DNA from: JBBQSU01 sp038234815 | GTDB taxonomy: Bacteria; Planctomycetota; Phycisphaerae; Tepidisphaerales; Tepidisphaeraceae | DNA length: 42,529 nucleotides | Assembly: GCA_038234815.1 (NCBI GenBank) | Contig: JBBQSU010000011.1 | Location: 1 to 42,529 of the forward strand | Direction of reading: 5' to 3' | Part shown: positions 8,906 through 16,953 of the stretch, piece by piece | Layout of the letters: every line of letters begins with the position of its first letter | Position numbering within the stretch: the first letter of the stretch is position 1 | Notes under the pieces: model-generated | What the model was told of the DNA's origin: nothing | What the model saw: only the letters and a program-made list of their open reading frames with translations | The model's database searches: none | Position numbers and translations under genes: made by a program

Positions 8906-9796
8906 CTATGAATCGCTGCTGGTATACGCCGTGCCGCCGGCACTCTTTTCCCGAACGATGCGGATGAACAGGTCCTCCAGCGTGGTCGTCGGGTGGGTGA
9001 CGGTGGCGTTGTCGATGCCCATGCGCGTAATAAATTCCTTCAGTTCAGACAGTTGTGTTTCGTTTAGCCCGCGGGCCTCAATCTGTGTCACGTCCTGAAC
9101 CTGAAGCAGATCACGCACGTGGCCGATCGTCTGCATTTTTCCGCGGAACAGAATGGTGATGCGATCGCAGACGTCCTGCACGTCGGCCAGGAGATGGCTG
9201 CAGAGTAGCACGGTCTTTCCCTGCTTCTTCAGCGACAGGATCAAATCCTTCATTTCGCGGGTACCGATCGGGTCAAGGCCCGTGGTCGGCTCGTCGAGCA
9301 AAATCAGATCGGGATTGTTAATCAGCGCCTGGGCCAGCCCGATTCTGCGGGCCATGCCCTTGGAATACTCCCGCAGCTTACGCTTTCTTGCCTTGGCATC
9401 GAGGCCAACGATGTCGAGCAGTTCGGGCACGCGGCGTTTTAGCTCGCGCGAGGGAATCTTGAACAACCGGCCGTAAAACTTAAGCGTTTCCTCGCCGTTG
9501 AGGAACTTATAGAGATAAGATTCCTCGGGAAGAAATCCGATTTTCTCGTTAATACTGGTGGAGCCTGCCGGCTGGCCCAGCACGGTGGCGGTGCCCTCGC
9601 TGGGGAAAATCAGCCCCAACAGGAGCTTGATGGTAGTGCTTTTGCCGGAGCCGTTGGGGCCGAGCAGGCCAAACACTTCGCCGGGATGAATGGTCAGATC
9701 AAGCCCATCAAGGGCGCGGACCTTGTCCCGTCCCCAGAAATCCTTGTAGACCTTGGTCAGATTAGAAGTTTGGACGGCTTCAAAGTTGGCGGTCAT
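8906..9796 (-). CDS. ABC transporter ATP-binding protein (CcmA/DrrA-like)
   Basis: This 296-aa ATPase carries Walker A GPNGSGKST (residues about 46-54), the signature YSKGMARRIGLAQAL (about 145-159) and Walker B LILLDEPTTGLDP, followed by the H-loop in LLCSHLLADVQDVCD. Signature and Walker B are of the ABC-2 export class. The C-terminal 80 residues (after ITILFRGKMQTIGH) are the usual variable extension, here with LEDLFIRIV, which is common in DrrA-like proteins. It hydrolyses ATP to drive the permease encoded 45 bp downstream. It is probably the first gene of a three-gene export operon with 6731-8860 and 5214-6734. Confidence 0.92.
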   Translation of the reverse strand: MTANFEAVQTSNLTKVYKDFWGRDKVRALDGLDLTIHPGEVFGLLGPNGSGKSTTIKLLLGLIFPSEGTATVLGQPAGSTSINEKIGFLPEESYLYKFLNGEETLKFYGRLFKIPSRELKRRVPELLDIVGLDAKARKRKLREYSKGMARRIGLAQALINNPDLILLDEPTTGLDPIGTREMKDLILSLKKQGKTVLLCSHLLADVQDVCDRITILFRGKMQTIGHVRDLLQVQDVTQIEARGLNETQLSELKEFITRMGIDNATVTHPTTTLEDLFIRIVREKSAGGTAYTSSDS

Positions 9797-9861
9797 AACC
9801 TTGGCGCCTGGTTAAACCCGAGCGTGCGCTGGTCCGGGTAAGAGTTACGTGAAACCCGACG

Positions 9862-10047
9862 TTACCTTGCGACCTTCATCCCTCGCGGCGGGCCTTTACG
9901 GATCCGCCGACGTTTCTTTTCACTGGGCTTTTCGTAATAAGCGACGCGCTTGATGTCCTTGACCAGGCCTTCTTTTTCACAGGCCTTCTTAAACCGGCGG
10001 AGCATCTGCTCCGTGGTTTCGTTGCTTCGGATTTTCACCTTAATCAT
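9862..10047 (-). CDS. rpsU: Small ribosomal subunit protein bS21
   Basis: A 61-aa protein beginning MIKVKIRSNETTEQMLRRFK and containing the S21 core (KKACEKEGLVKDIKRVAYYE), ending in the basic KKRRRIRKGPPRGMKVAR. bS21 sits near the platform of the 30S subunit and assists initiation. The ATG at 10047 is chosen over an upstream start at 10089 because it matches the family start and is preceded by AAGAGGA. It lies 65 bp before the ABC ATPase gene on the same strand, and no strong terminator is visible between them. Confidence 0.95.
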   Translation of the reverse strand: MIKVKIRSNETTEQMLRRFKKACEKEGLVKDIKRVAYYEKPSEKKRRRIRKGPPRGMKVAR

Positions 10048-10285
10048 CTGCGATCCTCTTGAGTCACCATCTCGCCCGCCAATTTCCACATTCAGCCGGG
10101 TCCATCGAGAAAGGCAAGTGTACCTGCAAGCGGGATTTGTTCAACACCCGGTGGAAATGGTCCAGATTTGCGGGTCGGTAGGCTTTGGCCGGCAGCCCGT
10201 GGACCGGCTTGAGGAACCACGCGTCCATCTAATCACTGGACATACCGAATAATGTATCGGACGGGGCACTTTTCGGAGAAATGTC

Positions 10286-11341
10286 ATGAACAGACTCGTT
10301 GCGGGCGTCGCGGTGGCGGTGTTCGGTTGGGGTGGTTCGGTCATTTGGGCTATGGCGATCGTCTTGACGCCGGATGCCGGGTTGTCAGCCAATCCTGCGG
10401 CCCTGGCGGCGTTTAATCGGGCGGCGGTGGCTTGGTCGAGCAAATTCACCAACAACATCACCGTCAACATCTCCGCCGGGTTGAGTAATTCCTTCGTTAT
10501 TCCGGGAATCATCGGCAGCACGTCGTCGGTGCGGTTGCCGGCTCCTTACGATTTCTTCCTGGGCAAAATCAAGGCCTCCGCTGCCACCGAGCCGGATGAC
10601 GGTATCGTGGCATTTTTGCCCAGTCAGTCGCAGTTTTCGGCGACGCTGCCGACGGGAATCACTTTCAGCGGCAACTTCATCGCCACCAAGGCCAACTTCA
10701 AGGCGCTGGGCTATATGGACCTGATTAACCTCGATGTCCAATATGGTTCCAATGATTCGACCATCACGTTCAATTCCAATGTCCCCTTCGACTACGACAA
10801 CAGCAACGGCGTGACGCCGGGCACGATCGATTTCCAAACTGTCGCCGCCCACGAGATCGGCCATGCGCTGGGTTTTATTTCCTCGGCGGATACCGTCGAT
10901 GGGCTGAAGGCCGCCGGCACATCCGGCAGCATTTCCATCACCCCACTGGATTTGTTTCGATTTCAAAACAACGTGGCCCTCAAAGACCCGTCCACCACGA
11001 TGGAGTTCACGAATTTTCCGAGATATCTGGACACCGACAAGAATTCGGTTCTTTCCGGCAGCGCGATCTTCGATGAGCTGACGACAGAGCTGGCCCTGAG
11101 TACCGGGCGAAATACCGGCGACGGCCTGGAAGCGAGTCATTGGAAAGACGACGCCATCACGAGCAATCTGCTGGGTGTGATGGACCCCTCGCTGAACTAC
11201 GGCGTGACCGAAACCATCTCCGCCAACGACATCCGGGCGCTCGATCTGATCGGCTATCACTATGTCGTCCCCGAACCGGCGATGCTCGCGCTGGTGGTGT
11301 GGGCTGTTCCCCTTATGCGGCGGCCGTCGCGCCGTTCGTAA
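10286..11341 (+). CDS. Exported zinc metalloprotease-like protein with PEP-CTERM tail (NF038122-like)
   Basis: A 351-aa protein with an N-terminal signal sequence (VAGVAVAVFGWGGSVIWAMA). The active-site motif is HEIGHALGFIS at residues 189-199: H189, E190 and H193 would bind zinc and serve as base. It fits an HExxHxxG zincin of the NF038122-type family, which is an assignment from memory of the pattern. The C-terminus VVPEPAMLALVVWAVPLMRRPSRRS has the PEP motif, a hydrophobic span and an Arg cluster, so the protein is probably sorted by an exosortase system to the cell surface. GGAG lies 8 bp before the ATG. It is divergent from rpsU and convergent with proA. Confidence 0.85.
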   Translation: MNRLVAGVAVAVFGWGGSVIWAMAIVLTPDAGLSANPAALAAFNRAAVAWSSKFTNNITVNISAGLSNSFVIPGIIGSTSSVRLPAPYDFFLGKIKASAATEPDDGIVAFLPSQSQFSATLPTGITFSGNFIATKANFKALGYMDLINLDVQYGSNDSTITFNSNVPFDYDNSNGVTPGTIDFQTVAAHEIGHALGFISSADTVDGLKAAGTSGSISITPLDLFRFQNNVALKDPSTTMEFTNFPRYLDTDKNSVLSGSAIFDELTTELALSTGRNTGDGLEASHWKDDAITSNLLGVMDPSLNYGVTETISANDIRALDLIGYHYVVPEPAMLALVVWAVPLMRRPSRRS

Positions 11342-11450
11342 TGCAAGGCGTCGCCCTAATCCGTGCGACCTCACGATAATTCGTCGGGTTGGAGCACAGG
11401 GACGCAGGCTGCGGCCGGATGGTCGGGTCGAACGAGATTTCGCCTCTGGC

Positions 11451-12719
11451 TTAGCGACATTGACCATTGCCGGTCACGATCCATTTGTAGGTCGTCAGGT
11501 CGAACGCGCCCATCGGTCCGCGGGCGTGCATCTTGTCGGTGCTGATGCCGATCTCGGCGCCCAGGCCGTATTCTCCGCCGTCGGCAAAGCGCGTTGAGGT
11601 ATTGACCATCACGCTTGCGGTATCCACCCGTCGAATGAACTCGTCGATCGCCCGGGCGTCGGTGGCGAGGATGGCGTCGGTGTGGCGGCTGCCGAACCGA
11701 TTGATATGCGCCGCGGCCTCGTCGAGCGTATCAACCACCTTCACGCTGATGGTGAAACTCAGATATTCGGTGCCCCAGTCGTCGTCGGTTGCGGGCTTTG
11801 CCGAAGGGAAGAGCGCCCCGGCGCGTTCGTCGGCGCGCACTTCAACGCCTTTGGCGGCCAGGTCGGCACACACCAGGGGCAGCAGCGTTCGGGCCACATC
11901 CTTATGAAAGAGCAGGTGTTCAACCGCGTTGCAAACCGCGCCGCCCGGATAGCTGGTTTTGGCATTCACGCACACATCACGCACCATCTTTTCAATGCCC
12001 GCGGCGCTGGCGTCGATGTAAATGTGACAGTTGCCGGTGAAATGCTTAAGGACCGGGATCGTGCTCTCGGCAACGACCGCCCGGATGAGCGATTCGCCGC
12101 CGCGGGGGATCACCAGGTCGATATACCGATCGAGTTTGAGGAGCATGGGCACGAGCGCGCGATCCGTGGAATCCACCAATTGCACGGCGGCGGGGTTCAC
12201 TTTGGCCTCGGTCAGCACGGCCGAGATGATCGCTGCGATGGCCCGATTGGAATGTAGAGCTTCCTTCCCGCCGCGCAGGATGATGGCATTGCCACTCTTG
12301 ATGCACAGCGCTGCGGCGTCACTGGTGACGTTGGGACGCGATTCATAGAAAAACAGGATCACGCCAAGGGGCACGCGACGCTTCTCAATACGCAGGCCGT
12401 TCGGACGAACGTATCCCTCGATGGTCTGACCCACCGGATCGACTTGCCCGGCGATCTGCTCGACGCCGACCGCCATCGCCTCGATCCGCTTGTCGTTCAA
12501 CTTCAATCGCTCGATGAGGGGCTGGGCGGTTCCGGCGGACTTGGCTTCGGCAAGGTCGTCGGCGTTGGCAGCGAGAATGTCGGCCTTGCTGGCCCGGATC
12601 GACTCGGCCATACGCCGCAGCAAGCGCGACTTGGTTTCTCCGTCCAACGTGGCCAATCCACGCGAGGCCGCCTGCGCGCTTTCGCCCAAAGTCTGCACAT
12701 AAGTCTGTGGATCGGTCAT
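11451..12719 (-). CDS. proA: Glutamate-5-semialdehyde dehydrogenase (gamma-glutamyl phosphate reductase)
   Basis: A 422-aa aldehyde-dehydrogenase-superfamily enzyme that reduces glutamyl 5-phosphate with NADPH in proline synthesis. Diagnostic segments are VPLGVILFFYESRPNVTSDA, GNAIILRGGKEALHSN, the catalytic cysteine in YPGGAVCNAVEHLLFH, and EYGLGAEIGISTDKMHARGP. The frame is open to 12908, but ATG 12719 (MTDPQTYVQTLGE) gives the usual family length; ATG 12728 is an alternative. Neither has a strong Shine-Dalgarno. No proB is visible next to it. Confidence 0.93.
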   Translation of the reverse strand: MTDPQTYVQTLGESAQAASRGLATLDGETKSRLLRRMAESIRASKADILAANADDLAEAKSAGTAQPLIERLKLNDKRIEAMAVGVEQIAGQVDPVGQTIEGYVRPNGLRIEKRRVPLGVILFFYESRPNVTSDAAALCIKSGNAIILRGGKEALHSNRAIAAIISAVLTEAKVNPAAVQLVDSTDRALVPMLLKLDRYIDLVIPRGGESLIRAVVAESTIPVLKHFTGNCHIYIDASAAGIEKMVRDVCVNAKTSYPGGAVCNAVEHLLFHKDVARTLLPLVCADLAAKGVEVRADERAGALFPSAKPATDDDWGTEYLSFTISVKVVDTLDEAAAHINRFGSRHTDAILATDARAIDEFIRRVDTASVMVNTSTRFADGGEYGLGAEIGISTDKMHARGPMGAFDLTTYKWIVTGNGQCR

Positions 12720-12876
12720 GGAGCGCATTGTAGCAAATCCGCCACTAAGGCAACGGGGCGTAGCTCTTCCGTGTGGCGCTTCCGATAGATGGTTCGGTTC
12801 CCATAACGGGAGGCTGCACCCTCGAGCATTCCCGCCGACCTTCCTCGCGGCCGTTTGGGTAAGCGGTGGCGAAATT

Positions 12877-12906
12877 GGTGCGCTTTTTGGCGCCAAAACG
12901 CGCACC
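12877..12906. repeat. 30-bp palindrome A of composite repeat copy 1
   Basis: An inverted repeat with half-site GGTGCGCTTTTTGGC and centre GGCGCC, carrying a single mismatch (C for A in the right half). The flanking TT/AA also pair. Followed at once by AAGATTTGACC. Its counterpart at 34327-34356 is perfect. It looks like an operator or a cruciform-forming end. Confidence 0.85.
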
Positions 12907-12990
12907 AAGATTTGACCACTTCCAAAAAAAATAAAAATTTTTACAAATCGTTTACCCTAAAAGATTTAAGTACGTTTTGGAGCGCTCCAA

Positions 12991-13020
12991 GTTGCGCGAA
13001 TTGGCGCCAATTCGCGCAAC
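12991..13020. repeat. 30-bp palindrome B of composite repeat copy 1
   Basis: A perfect 30-bp palindrome with half-site GTTGCGCGAATTGGC, the same layout as palindrome A: a GnTGCGC outer arm, 5 variable bases and a GGCGCC centre. It ends 29 bp before the ATG at 13050, so in a transcript it could also form a strong hairpin in the leader. It is preceded by the smaller palindrome GGAGCGCTCC (12979-12988). Confidence 0.9.
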
Positions 13021-13252
13021 TCCTGCCCTTAGGGTAAAGGAGTATACTGATGAGCAACGACCAGTTCATTCTCTTGATCGTCTATTCGGGAGACTCGTCG
13101 GGCGAAGCCGCGCTTACAAGCTCGATTGCCCGCCAACCCGCGTGTGTTTACGTCGCGGGAATTTCCTTTTCTCGGGCCATCCGAGGGGCGCAACAAACCG
13201 GACCTCCCAAGAACCCCGCTGGACTCGGAAACGACCTCTTCGTGATACCCAT

Positions 13253-13296
13253 GGGACCCAAAAGGGACCTCTTTGGGATGCCCTTTGGACCCCATT
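13253..13296 (+). repeat. 11-bp direct-repeat array, copy 1
   Basis: Four contiguous 11-bp units: GGGACCCAAAA, GGGACCTCTTT, GGGATGCCCTT and TGGACCCCATT. Looser units of similar sense (GGACCTCCCAA, GACCTCTTCGT) precede it from about 13200. The period is close to one helical turn and is not a multiple of three, which argues for protein-binding DNA rather than protein repeats. Confidence 0.75.
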
Positions 13297-13601
13297 TTCC
13301 CATCCGAACGGGAGCGAAATATGCAAATTTGCCTGATTTTCGACGAAATCCGGTTCGCGGCACCGAAGTGTGTACGAAAAGGAATGTTGCTCGGCAGACA
13401 GAGGCTTGGCGAAGACCGGCAACGCCAAATTGCGGCGAGGCGTTTTCCACTGTCCGGTTATCTAAACGGGAAGAAGCAGCGAGCGGGGCGTTGTTCATGG
13501 TTCTCGCGCCAGTTCTCCGCCGGTGTGCAGCCGGCGAGCGAGCGCCGGCGTCGTCACAACAACGCGTTACGGCCCGGACCGCGGTTTGGTCTTGCCCGTC
13601 G

Positions 13602-13629
13602 TTGCATCCGGGCAGCAGGTGCCTACACT
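13602..13629 (+). promoter_or_regulatory. Candidate promoter for the SNF2 helicase gene
   Basis: TTGCAT (13602-13607) and TACACT (13624-13629) are separated by 16 bp, and the -10 ends about 30 bp before the GTG start. This is consistent with a sigma-70-type promoter, but both boxes are imperfect. Confidence 0.3.
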
Positions 13630-13658
13630 CTGCAAGTTTCGGCGATTGGTTTAGCCAG

Positions 13659-16600
13659 GTGAGTAAATTGTCATTTCTGTTGGATCAACTTGCGGAACTG
13701 TTCGACGCTGAGGTCAAGACACGCGGGCGGGAGTATCAGCGTCGGGGTTCCGTGCGGGTGCTGTCTGCCGATTCCGACGGCATCCGGGCCAAAGTCTACG
13801 GTACCGACACGCACCAGGTTTCGGTCCGCCTGCCGACCGTTGAAGAACCGGAGTTCTCATGCACCTGCGACGACTTTGCCCGCGACGAGCGCCTATGCGC
13901 GCACGTCTGGGCGGTACTGCTGCAAGCCGACGGCAATTCGCAGTTGACGGAGGAATGGGACGACGACCAGTTTGACGATGAGGTCAGCGTCGATGGGAAA
14001 CTCCGCGCGTTTGGTATTCAGGACACGCGGAAAGAGTCAACCCCGCGATGGAAAAAGCTGATCGGGACCGTCAAGAGTTATTCGGCCCAGAAGGGGCATC
14101 ATGCCGTGCCCTGGCCAGCCAACACGCGCCTGGCCTATCTGCTGAGTGTCGATAGGGGACGGTTCAACGAGGCTGGTCTGGTGGTCGAATTGACCACGCA
14201 AAAGCTAGGAAAGAATGGTCGCTGGGACAAACCGAAGCAGGCACGGTTTCGGGAAGGACAGTTGGGCAATCCGCCGGATTTGGCGGACCGGGTAATCGTG
14301 CAAATGCTGCGAGGCTGCGTGGACGCCGATGGATATTCCCGGGGGGATTCGGCGCGCCGGTTTTTGGTGCCCGAGGCGGCTTACGACACGACCCTCAAGG
14401 CGATTGCAGAGACGGGTCGCTGCATGTTCCGGCGCGCTGATCCGAATGAGCCATTGATTCCGCTGAAGTGGGACGACGGACCACCCTGGGTATTTCATCT
14501 GAAGCTTAATGGCGATGATCCCGAGCGCAACTATCGCCTGGAGGGATGGCTGCATCGCGGGGAGGCGCGGGTGCCGATTGGGGAAGTGAATCTGCCGGTG
14601 CAAGGGGGACTGGTTTTCATGAAGGGATCGATTGCCCGGCTGGATGATAGCGGGGCCTGGGCCATGCTGATTGAACTGCACAACGAATCGCGTGAGGTAG
14701 TGGTGTCACGGCAGGACGGCCTGGCACTGGTGAAAGCATTGACAACGTTGCCGTCGTTACCCCCGACCGAGTGGCCCGAAGATTTGCAGATCACACACGT
14801 ACACGCCGAGCCACAGCCGATCCTGCGGCTTCGCAAGTTCGATGGGATGTTTCAGAGCGGCTCGGAAAACCGCCTGGTGGGGGAGTTGTATTTTGACTAT
14901 CAAGGGCAATCGACATCGGCGAAACAGACGAAGGCGTGCGTATTTTCCGAGGCCGATCGCACGCTGCTGCTACGGGACATAAGAAAGGAGCAGGCAGCGA
15001 TACGCCGCCTGGCCGAACTGGGGTTCAAGAACGAGTGGGACGACACCGCGCGGACGGCATTGCCCACGATCCCTTCGGCCAAACTGCCCGGCATCGTGCC
15101 GATTCTCCTGGCCGAGCACTGGCTGATCGAAGCCGAAGGCAAGCTCTATCGCAGGCCGGGAAAAATGAAGATGGAGGTCAGCAGCGGGATCGACTGGTTT
15201 GAGCTGACCGCCGAGATGGATTTCGAAGGGGAAACGGTCTCGATGCCCCGGCTCCTGACCGCCCTGCGCCGCGGGGAGAACATGATCAAGCTTGGCGACG
15301 GATCGATGGGCCTGCTGCCCGAAGAGTGGCTCAAGCGCTACGCGCCGTTAATTGCGGTCGCTGAAGAGACTGACGACGCGCTTCGATTCACGCAATCGCA
15401 GGTGGGGTTTCTTGATCTGCTGATTGCGCAGATGCCCGAGGCGACGATGGACGAGGCTTTTCGTCAGGCCCGGCGCGAGCTGGCGCGTTTTGACGGCGTG
15501 AACGTGGCCGAGGCACCGGCGGGGTTTGTCGGTGAACTTCGACCGTATCAAAAGGAAGGTCTGGGCTGGCTGGGTTTCCTTCGCAAATTTTCACTCGGGG
15601 GTTGCCTGGCCGATGACATGGGCCTGGGCAAGACAATTCAGGTGCTGGCGATGCTGGAAGGCCAGCGACAGGCCGGCGCGGGCGCCTCGCTGGTGGTGGT
15701 GCCCAGATCGCTTGTATTCAACTGGATACAGGAGGCTGCCCGATTTACTCCGCAACTGCGCGTGCTCGATCAAAGTACCCCCGACCGACTGCGCCAAACC
15801 AAGCATTTTCAGGACTACGACCTCGTGGTGACGACCTACGGCACACTGCGGCAGGACATCGCCTATTTCAAGGATTTTAACTTCGACTACGCGATTCTGG
15901 ACGAATCGCAGGCGATCAAAAATTCGTCCACCGCCTCATCCAAAGCCGTGCGCTTGTTGCAATCGCATCACCGGCTGGCCATGAGCGGCACGCCCATTGA
16001 AAACCACCTTGGCGAATTGTGGAGCCTGCTGGAATTTCTTAATCCCGGGATGCTCGGCTCGTCGAATGTTTTTGCTCAGCTGGCAGGAAACGCGCAACTG
16101 TACGACGCCGAAGGCCGCAAGCTGCTGGCCCAGGCCCTGCGGCCGTTTATCCTTCGCAGGAGCAAATCGCAGGTGGCCCGCGATCTGCCCGACAAGACCG
16201 AACAGACCATCTACTGCGAACTGGAACCCGAACAGCGCAAGATGTACACCGAGCTAAAAGAGCATTACCGCCAATCGCTCTTCGGGATGATCGATTCAGT
16301 GGGCATCGGCAAGTCGAAAATCCATATCCTCGAAGCCCTGCTGCGGTTGCGCCAGGCCGCGTGTCATCCGGGGCTAATCGACCCGGAGCGCCAGGACGAT
16401 CCCAGCGCCAAGATCGACACCTTGATCGAACAGGTGGCCGAAGTGATGGAAGAAGGCCATAAAGTGCTGGTTTTCTCACAGTTCACCAGCTTGCTGGCCC
16501 TGCTGAAGCGCCGGCTGGACGCCCAAAAGGTGACTTACGAATATTTAGACGGAAAGACCCGCGATCGGCAGGAGAGGGTGACACGCTTTCAGAACGACGA

Positions 16601-16910
16601 GACCTGCAAGCTATTCCTCATCAGCTTAAAGGCCGGTGGAACGGGCCTGAATCTGACCGCGGCCGATTATGTCTTTCTGCTCGATCCCTGGTGGAATCCG
16701 GCCGTGGAAGCGCAGGCCATTGACCGAGCGCACCGCATTGGCCAGACCCGATCGGTATTTGCCTATCGCCTGATCGCCAAGGACACGGTGGAGGAAAAAG
16801 TGTTGCAGTTGCAGCAGACCAAGCGGGAATTGGCCGAGGCAATTTTGACGGCCGACAACGGCGTGATTACCGGCCTTAAGCGAGAAGACCTGGAACTGCT
16901 GTTGTCGTAA
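13659..16910 (+). CDS. SWIM zinc-finger SNF2/Swi2 family helicase-like ATPase (HepA type)
   Basis: About 1083 aa. A SWIM finger (C68, C70, C80, H82; SCTCDDF...LCAHVW) precedes a long middle region and the two RecA lobes. Helicase motifs are DDMGLGKTIQVLAML (about residue 650), the DEAH-equivalent ILDESQAIKN (about 747), MSGTPIENHLGELWSLLEFL, and in lobe 2 LISLKAGGTGLNLT and AIDRAHRIGQTR (about 1018). Such proteins remodel nucleoprotein complexes, for example stalled RNA polymerase. The frame is open back to ATG 13050, but those 203 residues belong to the composite repeat and resemble no helicase. I therefore prefer GTG 13659, about 65 residues before the finger. The ribosome site there is weak, so the exact start is uncertain. 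Confidence 0.88.
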   Translation: MSKLSFLLDQLAELFDAEVKTRGREYQRRGSVRVLSADSDGIRAKVYGTDTHQVSVRLPTVEEPEFSCTCDDFARDERLCAHVWAVLLQADGNSQLTEEWDDDQFDDEVSVDGKLRAFGIQDTRKESTPRWKKLIGTVKSYSAQKGHHAVPWPANTRLAYLLSVDRGRFNEAGLVVELTTQKLGKNGRWDKPKQARFREGQLGNPPDLADRVIVQMLRGCVDADGYSRGDSARRFLVPEAAYDTTLKAIAETGRCMFRRADPNEPLIPLKWDDGPPWVFHLKLNGDDPERNYRLEGWLHRGEARVPIGEVNLPVQGGLVFMKGSIARLDDSGAWAMLIELHNESREVVVSRQDGLALVKALTTLPSLPPTEWPEDLQITHVHAEPQPILRLRKFDGMFQSGSENRLVGELYFDYQGQSTSAKQTKACVFSEADRTLLLRDIRKEQAAIRRLAELGFKNEWDDTARTALPTIPSAKLPGIVPILLAEHWLIEAEGKLYRRPGKMKMEVSSGIDWFELTAEMDFEGETVSMPRLLTALRRGENMIKLGDGSMGLLPEEWLKRYAPLIAVAEETDDALRFTQSQVGFLDLLIAQMPEATMDEAFRQARRELARFDGVNVAEAPAGFVGELRPYQKEGLGWLGFLRKFSLGGCLADDMGLGKTIQVLAMLEGQRQAGAGASLVVVPRSLVFNWIQEAARFTPQLRVLDQSTPDRLRQTKHFQDYDLVVTTYGTLRQDIAYFKDFNFDYAILDESQAIKNSSTASSKAVRLLQSHHRLAMSGTPIENHLGELWSLLEFLNPGMLGSSNVFAQLAGNAQLYDAEGRKLLAQALRPFILRRSKSQVARDLPDKTEQTIYCELEPEQRKMYTELKEHYRQSLFGMIDSVGIGKSKIHILEALLRLRQAACHPGLIDPERQDDPSAKIDTLIEQVAEVMEEGHKVLVFSQFTSLLALLKRRLDAQKVTYEYLDGKTRDRQERVTRFQNDETCKLFLISLKAGGTGLNLTAADYVFLLDPWWNPAVEAQAIDRAHRIGQTRSVFAYRLIAKDTVEEKVLQLQQTKRELAEAILTADNGVITGLKREDLELLLS

Positions 16911-16953
16911 TCGCCGCGCTCGAGGCCCACGAAATTCAGTAAAGGAGTCAGTC

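Larger units (their letters stand above)
12877..13390 (+). repeat. Composite dispersed repeat, copy 1
   Basis: This gene-free stretch upstream of the SNF2 gene is homologous, in inverted orientation, to 33800-34356. In order it holds palindrome A (12877-12906), an 84-bp AT-rich spacer starting AAGATTTGACC and ending in GGAGCGCTCC, palindrome B (12991-13020), a 29-bp leader with AAAGGAG, an ATG at 13050, a conserved GTGTTTACGTC block near 13145, an array of 11-bp repeats (13253-13296), and CAAATTTGCCTG near 13324. Homology fades near 13390. Bases 12720-12876 and 13391-13601 show no gene; a small hairpin, CGCCGG/CCGGCG, is at 13518-13536. No transposase or target-site duplication was found. The function is unknown. 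Confidence 0.8.

Noticed and set aside
10385..11467. 360-codon minus-strand frame opposite the metalloprotease
   Set aside because: The sense strand has signal peptide, HExxH and PEP-CTERM; the antisense frame has no recognisable motif.
13253..13296. 11-bp array considered as a CRISPR-like array
   Set aside because: Units are contiguous, only 11 bp and without spacers; no cas genes.
12877..13390. Composite repeat considered as an insertion sequence
   Set aside because: No transposase reading frame, no terminal inverted repeats at both ends and no target duplication could be seen; the palindromes are at one end only.
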